This document shows, one piece after another, positions 41,591 to 52,339 of a stretch of 64,000 nt of DNA. The notes under the pieces are model-generated. The model searched no databases. It worked only from the letters and a program-made list of their open reading frames with translations, and was not told the origin of the DNA. The translations under genes were made by a program, and so were the position numbers. Numbering within the stretch: the first letter of the stretch is position 1; each line of letters opens with the position of its first letter. The DNA comes from Silene conica (Eukaryota > Streptophyta > Magnoliopsida > Caryophyllales > Caryophyllaceae), in contig CM055313.2 in assembly GCA_029255685.2 (NCBI GenBank), positions 49,556,079 to 49,620,078 on the forward strand, given 5' to 3'.

Positions 41591-43203
41591 GATCAATCAA
41601 TAAGCTTTTTTAGGGTTCGCTTTTATATAAAGACTCTGTTAAGTGCACGTTATAAAGCTAGTGTCACAGTCCTAGCATTATTATACCGAAGAGGTTTTAT
41701 AAGTAAGACCTTTCTACTACGGCGCAGTATAGGTTTACTGAGCTACTAACCCTTTTGCATAGTAAAGGGCAGAAGCAATAACTAAAGAAAGGAGGCCCCG
41801 GTGCCTTTTTTCTAAGTAGTCAGTCCTAAGAGAGTTGTTTTCTACTCAAATTCCAACGCAACTAGTGTAATCTTTGCAGCGAGCCGGCTGTTAGAGCGAA
41901 GTCCCGCAACGATTAGGACCTTAGTTAGGGCGCCGCTTTTTAGAGGAAACTTGTAGTAGAATGCACCCAACTTCAACCCTTTGTCATCCGATAACTGCTA
42001 GTTTGAGCATTTTTTTCTTCTGGATATATTGGGATATCGCTAGTGGCTGGTATACCTCTTTAAGTATGGCAGCCGCATTGTCAGTGTAAATGGCGAGGCC
42101 AGAAATAGCTGCTAGGAGAACATATGAGAAGTATTCTATGGCAAGACAGGTAGATCAGACGCACAGGAGGCCTCTTATGCAAGGTAAAAAAAAGGCTCTC
42201 GTATCTTAGTTAACCGTTGTTTAGGCCAGTTAGAGAGTGAATTAAGCTACCAATCTCTCTCTAATTGGGAAGGCGGTATTGTTAGGATTTAATTAACCCT
42301 TCCTTTCTGCCCACCAAGCAAGAAGTAACACCGCCGGGGCTATGCTTTCTTTTCCAGTTAGTTAAGGGGGCTTGTTTGTTGAAATTCCATTTCCCTTTCT
42401 CACGCTTCTTTCCTCCCTTGTCTTCACCTCTCTGACTTTTCTTTTGCTAGCAAAGGACAGATCCTTTACATCTTCACCCAGTTCAAGAGAGATTCATTTC
42501 TAAGCTCGGGATATCTTTTCTTGCATACAATGATAAACCTTGCGCCCGAAGTTTAACTAACTTCTATTTTATGCCTGCCCTAGAAGTAGTGGTAGCGTTA
42601 TCAATTCTTTACCTAAGAAGGAAGACCTTTTCTTGACTTGGTGTCTCCTTCTTTCTACTCTTTCTATTCAAACTTTCTATTCAAGGAGTGTGTGTGTGAT
42701 CGAGTAAGATAGGCTCCCACATTGAGAATAGACTCGTTTTAAGAAACTAAACCAAAGGGGTTTTCCAATCCTCAAAGGCCTCTGTGCAGCAAGCAACGGC
42801 TGGCTATACGCCTTCAATGTTCACTCATAAAGAAAGAAACCTCACAGACAGAGTCTTGTACTATTTTCGTCGATTATGCTACCTATGGGTCTCGTTTCGA
42901 TAACAGTATAAGAATAAGACTGGGAGGGTCCCAAGCCCCCTACTTTTTAATATAAAGGAGGAGAGAGAGGGAAATGAATGAAATTTCACTGATGATTGAA
43001 GCATGGCTTTCTTCATATATTATATGTTATGACCGAGAGAACGGGGGAGGGCTGGCGTATGTTCGTGCATATGGAACGGACTTACCTCAATAAATAGAAT
43101 AATAAATCAACAAAGGAATCCCTCTTTCTTTGATCCGCTTTCCCTAATCTGTTACATATGATAGTTAAACTCACAAAGAAGCTAAACTTGTGGGATGATA
43201 TGA

Positions 43204-43541
43204 ATGAAGGAGCCCTATTTTATCTCAACTGTGCATCTTTTTCTACGAATGGACAAAGCTGGACTCAATAACCCCGGGAATACTCACTCAAGAAGCTTCG
43301 GCTTCTATCAAATGTGCTTGCTTTGGTTTTGGTTTACACATTCACACCCATATGGAATGAACTTAGCTCACGCCCTTACAACGTAACCATAAACGTCTTC
43401 AACCTCAACAACAAGCCTTATGTGACTGAGGAGAGTCGAGTTAGATGCCTCACTAATGGTATCACTTCCGGAGATTCACCTTGGGAAGATCACAACATCT
43501 CGATTTATCGAAAAGAGTGCTGGTTGGCGATTCCCTTTTAA
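43204..43541 (+). other. Overlapping open frames, possible decayed coding sequence
   Basis: Frames 43204-43386 and 43314-43541 overlap. The second encodes NVFNLNNKPYVTEESRVRC and ends SIYRKECWLAIPF, ordinary protein-like composition without repeats. No family recognised. The first lacks ATG at its listed start (TTG-like context after GATATGA). Confidence 0.15.
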
Positions 43542-44380
43542 GCAAGTAAGAAAGCGCCTTCCTTCTGTTAAAAGTGTGGGGATTCTAATTAGAAGAATAG
43601 GACGCTTGCTGAAATAGGTTCCTTACGTATGAAACCGCGCGAATGAAGATCTCCCTGAGATGAAGTAGCTTGCCTTGAAGTCTCTACTAGCAGCATCCCC
43701 TAAAAGAGCTTCTGAGTTGGTTTCAATTCCGACTTCTTCTTATTACGTTAGTGTCTAGATGACATCAGGTACTCAAAGCAGGACTTCCTTTCACACCCAA
43801 TTTTGAGAAATCAGCCTCAATCCTAGTCAACCATCCGCAAACGGCGATTTGGTGAAAAGCAGCATTAGAAAAGAGTGAGCGCTTATTCCTGCTCTGAGAT
43901 CAAGGAAGGTATGCAAGTGAAGAGGCGCAGCAACGCCTGGGAATTTCCAAAACAACTGTATGAAAAGTCTGACCTAAACTTCTGTACTTATGAATAACCA
44001 AAAGAGATCTCGTTTGCTACTACAAAAAAGGTTAAGTCAAGCTTTATTCACGCATTTCATCAGAATAATCTTTTAATTGAAGAAAGAAGCTGGCAAGCGC
44101 GTTAATAGTCTTTCGGGAGGAGTCTCTACTACGTCTTGGGAGAAAGGAGAGCTTCTAACCCCACTTTACTGAGGAAGAGGCGGAATGTTTAAACAGCTAG
44201 GGCTTGCTCAATACATTACCCGGCGTAAGCACAACCCGTCTCAGCGTCGAAATAAGAATTGACGTCTGTGCAGTTGTTTTACATCCAAAAAAGTCTTTTT
44301 TCACACGATCAGAACTCTTGTCTTATAAAAAAGAATGCAGAATCCTTTGTATACCCGCGGAATATCACATTAATGCATGA

Positions 44381-44389
44381 CGTAAGAGA
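44381..44389 (+). promoter_or_regulatory. Candidate mitochondrial promoter motif CGTAAGAGA
   Basis: CGTAAGAGA is an exact match to the dicot mitochondrial promoter nonamer CRTAAGAGA. AT-rich sequence (AATATCACATTAATGCATGA) lies directly upstream, as expected of such promoters. The next forward open frame starts about 340 bp downstream (44734). Nine bases will match by chance now and then in 64 kb, so this is a weak call. Confidence 0.25.
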
Positions 44390-44733
44390 GGTTCTAGCTC
44401 AAGGAGGAGGAGGAGACCTTTCTTTATTTCTTTAAATTGTACGAAAAGAAGACGGGAATACGAGCTCTCCCCGCATGCTGTGATTGGTCTCATTAGTCAG
44501 TCTTTCCTCCCTCTGTTCAAGCAAGCAGACCTACTACTTGATCAAAAAAAGTATATCTATTTTAATGGAAGTTGCATATCCAACAAATGGGCGCACAGTC
44601 CCTGCTTAAGGAAGTAGTGGATTGTGGCTTCCTTTGATCATAGAAAAAGTAGCGCAACCTATCTACCTTCTAAAGTCCTATCTCCCTCTTCTTTACATAA
44701 CAAAGATTTTGGGAATCAGACGTAACGGAAGAG

Positions 44734-44934
44734 GTGGTTGAGCATGAAGAAGATCCTAAGAATCCTCATGTTCATGGAGAAGGTTCAACTCAGACCTATG
44801 TATCAAAATCAGAAAAAGAGGAAAGCGGTGAAAGCAAGGAAAACGAGGTCCCTCACGACCGGCGGTGCCCAGGAATAAGATCACAGCTTTATCCCCTCAT
44901 ATGGTCTCAAATGGCCGTAGTTCACGAACAGTAG
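44734..44934 (+). other. Acidic open frame, possible decayed coding sequence
   Basis: 66 codons, rich in Glu, Lys and Ser at first (EHEEDPKNPHVHGEGSTQTY), with no repeat modules. In-frame codons run upstream of the listed start (ACGGAAGAGGTGGTTGAG), so it may be the end of an older, longer coding sequence. No family recognised. Confidence 0.15.
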
Positions 44935-45022
44935 GAATAGGAATTGCGAGAGCGAGAAAGGGAAAAGGAGTAGTTGAGCAGTAGCGGGAAGGGTCGAAGT
45001 CTATGTCTTTAAGTTAAAGAGA

Positions 45023-45304
45023 TTGCCCTTTCAATTAAAGGTATTGATTAAAGGGAAAGTCCATGCATTCTCACTCAACGATAGTGCATATTGGAAAGAT
45101 AAAGCCTTACTCATCAACCACGCCATGCTAAGTCAACCCTATAGTGAATCTACCCCTAGCCTACTTTATTTATTCGAAGAAAGAAGAGGGCTTTCATTCT
45201 TCTCCGTCTTTGAAGAAGTAGCAAGTTTAGTTCGTTCAAGTAAAAAAGGAGCCTATGTGAGCTCAGGCATCATCCTTTTCGGCAGTAGGCGACCCACATT
45301 TTAA
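45023..45304 (+). other. Open frame of 93 codons, possible gene remnant
   Basis: Composition is protein-like (KGKVHAFSLNDSAYWKDKAL, then SLLYLFEERRGLSFFSVFEE) and free of the mosaic repeats. It opens at TTG, not ATG. I recognise no domain. Of the frames in the window this is one of the more plausible as real or once-real coding sequence, but there is no supporting context. Confidence 0.18.
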
Positions 45305-47029
45305 TTAAAAAAAGCGGGTTAAAGAAGATTGGCGCTATCCATAGCAATAAGTGAATGCAGTGCTGCCCAGATCGGTCTCTCTAAGAAATTTCGCGCATAT
45401 GGAGCGAGCCGGCTGTTACGCTTACCGAGGACTATAGCCCCATATCCTCCTACCGTCTTAGCCCAAGGACCCATCAAAGACCTTTAATGACTTTGTTTTC
45501 TTATGCATGGCCCAACCAAAAGAAAAAGAGAGGCTGCCCCCTAGGAAGAAAGTGACGTAAAAAGCGAGCAATAGAGCTAATGCGTTAAAGAATCCCCCTT
45601 ATCTTACTTATATGTGAAGGAAGGGGGATTACGATATGTGAGATTCTGCGCTACACATGCTTCCTACCGCTAAGATGGGTCTACTCACGTAGAATATAGG
45701 AACCCTCGACTTGCCTGCCCCTTTTCTTTAACGCGGCCTAAAAGTCCTACTGCCGCTCCCAGGGCGCCAACAGGAAACGTATTTAACTCAGCTCAAGTTT
45801 CGAGGTAGGACATTTTATCTTTCAAGTAAGTAACTTCCATGTAGAAAGCAAAACCCTATTCTAGTTAGAAAGACTCCTTCGAGGAGACGTAAGTTGGCTC
45901 GAGAGAGTGGACAGGTTATGAAATTGCTTTCCTAAAGAGATGGAAAAAGAAAGGAAAGGCTCTATGGCCAATTACAAGGCCTATAACTAGAGCTAGAGTA
46001 TCACCGCCTAATCTAATCGGGGGACCTTTAACCTACTTCTAGATTAGAGAAGCTTCCTTAGTAGCTCCCTGGTTGAGTTACGACGTGACGAGTTGGTTTG
46101 TTTCAGCCTTTCTTTATTGACATGGCAGCTAAGACTCCCTTTTTTGAGAAAGTAAGGAACGCATCTAAATATAAGTATGCCTCCGGTTTGGACGCTTGGC
46201 TGGATTGGATCGAGCACTTGTCAGAAATGGAAGGTTGCTTCGAGCGCAGAAAAGCCCCTTGATTACTTGAGACCCTGTTGTTTTCTTTAAAAGTAGAGAC
46301 CTTCTTCCAAAAGAAAGTTGTAAAAAAGAAGAGGAAAGTCAAGGGCGATGTGTTTTAAGATCAGAAAGGGGTCTTGACTCGGTTGGTAAAGTAACAATCA
46401 TCCCACTCTCTGAATTTGAACCTTTTCTACAAACCTTCCTAAATATAGGCATCTAAAGTAATTCTAGTACTAAAGCTAAAGTGGAATTTAGACTTTTTCT
46501 TTTACATCCACAACTTCCTTGTCTTCGTCAACAGCTTCACGGACGAAACTACTCTTCCTCCCGACCCGCGTTCTTCTCTTAAAGGTAAGGGAAGGAAGTG
46601 CCCTAATTCTTTTAGATATGCTTTTTAGGTTTGGAGACAAGCTCTTCCACTCTCTCTCCTAAAGCAACCACCCTTTTAGTTTAGTAGAGTAAGGTAGGGA
46701 AAAAGTTAAGACTTATCTGACTTATCTCTCGGGGCTTAAGCGCCTAACTATATTAAATGAAAGACTTTACTGTGTAAGGAGGAATCCTCTTATGCTTGGA
46801 AACTAGTTTCAACAACCAATAAGGAGATCTCACCTGAAGAAAAAGGAGAAAGCGGTACGAGAGCAGGCATAGGGCAGCAGAAGGCACACACGAGCAATCT
46901 CAGGAAAGACTAGAACAGGCACTAAAATAGGAGGCTGCTGATCAAGACGCAGAAAAAGAGACAAGATTTACAGTTTCTGCTCATAGATATACTGATAAAG
47001 AGAAAGACTGCTGAACTTCATCAGGAAAA

Positions 47030-47725
47030 GGAGAAGGCCCGAAGTGGGACTCGACTAACAAGGAGAAGAGATCAGATAGAAGGAAGGACTCGAGTGAATA
47101 CGAGAGGTAGAAAGTGATCGAGCAAACCAATAGGGCACGAAGTGGGATAGAACGGGCGGGAAAAAAGAAAGAATAGAGACAAGAGTCTGTCTTAACGGGA
47201 GGCCCGAGGGGTCGGGTGCCAGGGAGATAAGCCTGAAATGAATGGGACTCGGCTGCTTAAGGCGAGGTTCTTTTTCCCTTGTTATTCTACCCGAAGTGGT
47301 TATTTATAGCTCGAACGAGAGTGAGAGGAGAGTGAAACAAGGTCGACTAAAAGGAGAGGGATGAGAGTGTTAGCGAGAGGGCGGCCCGAAAAAAGGCTCG
47401 ACCGTAAGGGAGAGGGGGAGAAGACTGTAAAGGAGAGGAGAGTTTACGAGGATCGACTAAAAGGTTTAAATAGCTCGACTTCATTATGATGGCGAGGAGA
47501 TAACCGCGGGCGGACGACTGCTAAGGAGGTAGAGTAGAGATAAGCCCAAAGAGAAAGGCTCGACTGTAAAGGAGAGGGGCTTGACTGAGAAGGGAGACTA
47601 CCAAGGAGAGAGTTTAAGGCGCAACTGAAGTATGAAGGCGTAAATTGAAGAGAAAGGAGTTACTAAAGAGAGGGTTCTACTAAAAAAGATTCTCTTCGAT
47701 CAAGCTTGAAAGATAAGGGTTGGAC
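47030..47725 (+). repeat. Large CTCG-word array
   Basis: About 700 bp: GACTCGACTAACAAGGAG, GACTCGAGTGAATACGAGAG, GACTCGGCTGCTTAAGGCG, TATTCTACCCGAAGTGG, GCTCGAACGAGAGTGAGAG, GGTTTAAATAGCTCGACTTC, GCTCGACTGTAAAGGAGAGG. It is an isolated island; the flanks are poor in modules. Confidence 0.85.
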
Positions 47726-49485
47726 TAAAATGGTGCATCCCTAGTAAACTAGGTAAAACCTTCTTCGCTTAACAAGGGTCCTTTCTCACGTATAACTAAG
47801 CTAAACCTTTATATCCTCTAACAGCACACGCTCAGAATACTACCTAAGAAGGTCACGCTATCTCGAACATTTAAACAGCGCACTTGAGATCACAAGGGCA
47901 CATGACTGAGCCGTCCTTAGCTCTTAGGAAAGATTCCCCTACACCTAACCCTATCTATACAAGTCAAGCAAGCTCGTATCACCCTTCTAGACACTCTCTT
48001 CTTTTTAAGTCTGCTACGCGCTGCACCTTAACAGGACTCTCGTTTTCTTGGATTATATATAAGGGAAAGAAGAATCCCAACCTCTCGCTCTTATAGAAGC
48101 TCTTTCGATTGCGGCTCATTTTGTTTGCATTCTTAGCTGTAGTTCAGTTGGCCTTTATATAAATACAACGGGAAAACTTCTGAAGTATCCCCCTAGCACT
48201 TCGCACCTAAGAGATCCAACGGTAGTGTTCTATCCTCTTTATCCACTTACAGCATAATATTAGACGGCATCAAAAAATCTCTTCGGTCTTGTCTGGCTTT
48301 GAAGATCTACAGTGACTTCATGGCTAACCTTGTGGCTCCGGCACGCATCATAGAGCTTATTCTGTGAAAATTCCAGTGTTATGAATTTCTTCAATTCTTA
48401 ATCTTTTTCATAGAAGGGGACGGGAAGCAGCCTTTCTCTTTCTTCGTCCCTTCCTTAAATACAGATTGGTATCTCTCCTCGACATACTTTCCTAGTCGTT
48501 ATACCTACTCCCAGCTAAAGGAAACTTTTCATAAAGCCAGAGCTCTTTGACTTTTCCATCTAACAAACTAGGGGCTCTATCTAAGAGGAAGCTTGCTAAT
48601 AGGCGATCTGCCTCATAAATCCTTGTCTTTGATCCTCCTTTTTCTTGACCTATAACTTGAATGCCCTTAACAAAGCAAAAAGAGTTTATCTAGGACAATC
48701 TCACATCCGCAGCGAGGGCTATCCAGCATCTAAGAAGGAGAATCTCTGCTCCAATCCCCTCCTCTTATAATTAATGACCGAAAAGCCCCTCTGAATGCTG
48801 TGCGACTCATTCTCCCTCTTATTATAGGGAGATGCATTACCGTGTTTAAAATCAAGAAATAGAATTTATAACGAACGAGGTGAGGTAAAGAGCCAGAACA
48901 GAATAAAGGCTAGGTCTTCTATTAAGTTCTGATGTCTTCTTTTTTTATTTCCGAACAATGACTGAAAAGTACGCTCTCTTTTTCCAACCTCTTAGTTTGT
49001 TCGGGCGGTGCGCTCAAAAGGGTGATCGGCTCTATGCAAGCTAATGTCTTACTCTTGAATTAAGATAATTTAAGGCTGACTTAAATCAAAGTACTTGTGG
49101 GCAGGCAGAAGAATGTGGTTCTTCCCGAAGCTAGTGGCTCTTCTTTGAATTCCACATCTCTAAGCCTATGTCCGATATGGGATGGATAAGGGCCTTCTCA
49201 ATCTAGCCACTTTTCTTACAATGCATGTCAATCCTTAACTAAAGATTAGCAAAGCCCTCGTCAAAGAGATAGTCAACCTTCTACAACATTTGCACTACAT
49301 GAAAAAAAAGGAGGAAGCGGATGAATGCAACCGAGTCTCGGAGAACTTTTCTAATCTATTTTATTTGGCTGGGAGTAGTAAAGAAAGAGAGTTTAAATCT
49401 AATTGTCTGGTGCTAAGAGTTCTAATAAAAAAGTTTGGGCATTATGAAAGGCGCTAGAGACCATGCCCCGCAGCCGACAGCCTTC
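47726..49485. other. Gene-free stretch
   Basis: Unrecognised, with few modules. The forward frame 47884-48096 has no motif. Confidence 0.4.
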
Positions 49486-49489
49486 ATCC

Positions 49490-49910
49490 GATCTCCTCCA
49501 CCTCTTTCCTCTCCTTTACAGTCGAGCTCCTTCCAGGCCCACTCGCTAACACTCGCCCTCGTTTCTCTCTCCTCAGCCTCGTACCTCAGCCGAGCCTAAA
49601 TCCTCAGTAGAGCCTCTCTCCTCTCACTAACGTTCGAGCTCTTTAAATCTTGTCAGTCGAGATCCCACGCTCGAAAACTCTAGCTTTGTTCGATCCGAAT
49701 ATAAAGAGGGCTCGTCAGATTGAATCCCCATTATCTTATATTTTACCTTATTGCATAACGAGTCAACCAAAGAAAACTAAAAAGAGGAGATTGCAAAGAT
49801 TAGGATAAGGAGAAAAGACTCGTCCGAAGTATGAGGGCGAGGAGGTGAATAATGAAGCATCAAGTGGAGGAGAAAGGCTCGATTAAAAGCCAAGTCTCGA
49901 GCAAGAGAAG
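49490..49910. repeat. CTCG-word arrays, both strands
   Basis: Pyrimidine-rich to about 49690 (CTCCTTTACAGTCGAGCTCC; CTCGTACCTCAGCCGAGCC; CTCACTAACGTTCGAGCTC), then purine-rich from about 49795 (GACTCGTCCGAAGTATGAGG; CAAGTCTCGAGCAAGAG). Confidence 0.75.
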
Positions 49911-50219
49911 AGAGAAAGTTCCCAAAGGTAAGAGAGGAGTCCGTCTTCCAATCGTAGCAAGGGAGACTCTGGGGTTAGCTCATACAGGTGTCTTTCTTTC
50001 TGACATGTCTGTCTCGTGTTTTCTTAATGTTCCTACTCGTTCTCGCATTTCTAGAAAGTAAGTCTTTTTGCATTCATCTTGAATTCTACTTTAGGCTCTA
50101 GCCCACGGCTCGGGGATTCTCGTTGGCACAATAACACGAGTTAGGCTTTTTCCGCCGAAAGGGTCTTCTTTTTTCGAATGCAAAGTGAAAAGAGAAAGAA
50201 AAGAGGGGTGAAGTGGAGT

Positions 50220-50460
50220 ACACGAAGTGGGCTCACATATAAACAATACGGAAACTCAATCTTTCGGACTGAAGTTCATGTTCTCTTTCCTTCTTTATCG
50301 GAAACATGTTTTTAACAATTAATGCGTGAAATTGATGCGATAAAAACTCGAAAAAGAGGGGAGGTGAAGGTTGCAGCATGAAACCGAGGAGAAAGGATCG
50401 CACGTAGGTGAGAGGAGAGAGAAGCGAGGTCTACCAACGGGAGATGTATGAGCCTTCGGT
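50220..50460. repeat. Reverse GAACATGAACTTC module and word array
   Basis: CTCAATCTTTCGGACTGAAG with TTCATGTTCTCTTTCC (reverse of the 22601 copy), TATCGGAAACATGTTTTTAA (reverse of the 32322 copy), then words GGATCGCACGTAGGTGAGAG. Confidence 0.7.
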
Positions 50461-50698
50461 GTTAGAAGAATCTCTTGTTTTCTATGTCTGGTTTGTGTTT
50501 TAATCGCATCCCCTCTTATCTTAAACCCAGCTTATGATGTCCTTAGCTCTTTCGACAGCTGTTATGATGTCTTGTCTTCGTTGTTGCAGCTTGCATTCTT
50601 CTTAGAAGATGTTGACTTGGATGCCCTTGTTTAGTAAAAGTATTCCAACATAGAACAGAAGTCTAGCTTAGGTGCAGGGTAATCATATGTAAGGATGA

Positions 50699-51790
50699 AT
50701 GGCTTTGGTCCTGGCTAAGAGCTCAAATTTCTTTGAAGACCCGAGTCCGCAGATCCGTGCAGGGCTCAAAAGAAATAGGGTAAGGACACAAGCTCGACAA
50801 GAGACGTCAACCTCGTCGTCCTATTCACCCTCACCTTCTTATTCTGCTTATTTTCTTCTTCCAGAGGGATTCCTCTTGTTAATCGTGCAGTTCTTCAGCT
50901 GCTTCTTCTTTGACTTCGTCCTCTTTTCTTGCTTCTTGATGTGTCCGAGAAAGGTAAAAGTACGCGGATAAAGAAAAAGAATGAGTCCTTTATGTAAACT
51001 TCTTTACTTTTTGCATTTCAACCGGAGAGATCAATATGTCTATGTTCACACAATTCTTTCTTTTTCTAGGGACGCAGACTTTTTACATTTTTACATAAAG
51101 AATGGAGGGAATGGCCTGGCCGAAGGGATCACATTAACAACGTCATCTTTGTCTTGAGCGTCTTCGCCCCCGTGGGAAAGCCATCAACTTCATCGTATTC
51201 TTTCAGTTCTTCTTCTTTTCTTGATTCTCTCGATTCTTCCTTATGCAAAAGTAAGAATACCTTTTGGTGGATATTCGGTCAGAAGGCTCGACTTCCGAGG
51301 AGAGGGGACGGAGAAAAGGCCCGGTTGGTTGAAGCATGAAGGCGCGTAGAAGTGGCGCGAAACAGGAGGCCTCTGCGACAAGTTCTGATGCAACTTTCTT
51401 TTATCCAGTTCTTTCTTTGGCTGTGGAAAAGTCTTTTAAGACGGGAAAAAACTCATGAATTGCTTCATCTCTCTTATATAGGACTGTGCAGAAAAAAGAG
51501 TTTTCCTTTCTTTTATCCTTGTATCTTTCCTATGCTGCTTGGCAGTCTATTCTCCGTTGTCAGAGTTTGTCTTCTTCTTCGTTTTCTTTCTTTTGCTTCT
51601 CTTCATGCTTCCTCGTATTCGTATTCAGCTTCGCCTTCTGAAGCCCCTTATTCTCCCTCTTCCTAAGGGAGCCCGTCTTCGTATTCTTATGCTTTTCTTC
51701 CTTCTGAGCCAGGATCAAAAGCATTTATTCTTGTACTCTCAGGGATAAAGAGTTTTGTCTTTCTTTCATGCTGGTAGCCGAATTCATAGA
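50699..51790. other. Gene-free stretch with loose modules
   Basis: Contains TCTTGATGTGTCCGAGAAAG near 50932, CTTATGCAAAAGTAAGAATA at 51240, and a short word block at 51283-51345. Frames at 50699-50971 and 51352-51748 are Ser/Phe-rich readings of pyrimidine-rich DNA. Confidence 0.45.
51704..51719 (-). pseudogene. rRNA 5'-end motif, reverse
   Basis: CTGAGCCAGGATCAAA, exact over 16 bases to the reverse complement of the small-subunit rRNA 5' motif. The next conserved rRNA block is not seen nearby. Confidence 0.5.
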
Positions 51791-52090
51791 CTAAAAGGGA
51801 AAAGGAGAGGAGATGGAAATGAGACTCGAGTTCATACGACCTAAAAAGGGGCTCGACTGGTAAGGTTCCGGAAGAGAGAGAAGCGAGGTAGAGCGTCGCG
51901 AGAGGAGATTGGTGAGACTAAGGTACGAAGATGAGAAGACTGAAAACGAGAGGAAAGAGAAAACCTCAATTGAAGAGAGAGAGTAAGGGCGAAGACCAGA
52001 GGATTGCTTTATAAAGACGAGACTGCTAAGTAGAGAGGATCGGGGACTTGACTTCCAAGGAAAGGGAAAAGGATTCAAAAGATATTCACC
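51790..52090 (+). repeat. CTCG-word array
   Basis: GACTCGAGTTCATACGACC, GGCTCGACTGGTAAGG, GACTAAGGTACGAAGATGAG, GACTTGACTTCCAAGG. Confidence 0.7.
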
Positions 52091-52162
52091 CATACAATTT
52101 TAAGCGGTTAAGCAGAGCAGAGCCCTCTTTATTTTTTGATGAAATTAATGTCCAAGCTATTT

Positions 52163-52187
52163 GCATTCTTATATATGTATATGAAAA
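52163..52187 (+). repeat. Palindromic element, variant core
   Basis: GCATTCTTATATATGTATAT followed by GAAAA. Confidence 0.8.
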
Positions 52188-52339
52188 AAGAAGTGATTTC
52201 TTTTTAGCACACCCCGAAGGAAAGGTCGCCCCAAAGCTATACCTACGGTCGAGAAGTATAAAAATCCCCTTTAAATCGTGTTTTTATGACATCAAAGCAT
52301 CTTTTTCTAAAAACTTTTCTAGTCTTTCAGCGGTTTAGG

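Larger units (their letters stand above)
41600..46980. other. Long stretch with few repeat modules, unrecognised
   Basis: The longest part of the window poor in the mosaic modules. GCGAGCCGGCTGTTA occurs at about 41880 and 45403. AGTCCCGCAACGA near 41910 resembles a conserved small-subunit rRNA block but without its neighbours. Several open frames (43204, 43314, 44734, 45023) have fairly normal protein composition. It may be decayed organelle or nuclear coding sequence. Confidence 0.4.

Noticed and set aside
41880-41930. AGTCCCGCAACGA, like a conserved block late in small-subunit rRNA
   Set aside because: Only about 13 bases match and the blocks that should flank it are missing; chance is possible.
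46368-46440. tRNA-like string (CTTGACTCGGTTGGTAAAGT ... AATTTGAACC)
   Set aside because: A D-arm-like part is present, but the anticodon stem and T arm do not pair and the length does not fit.
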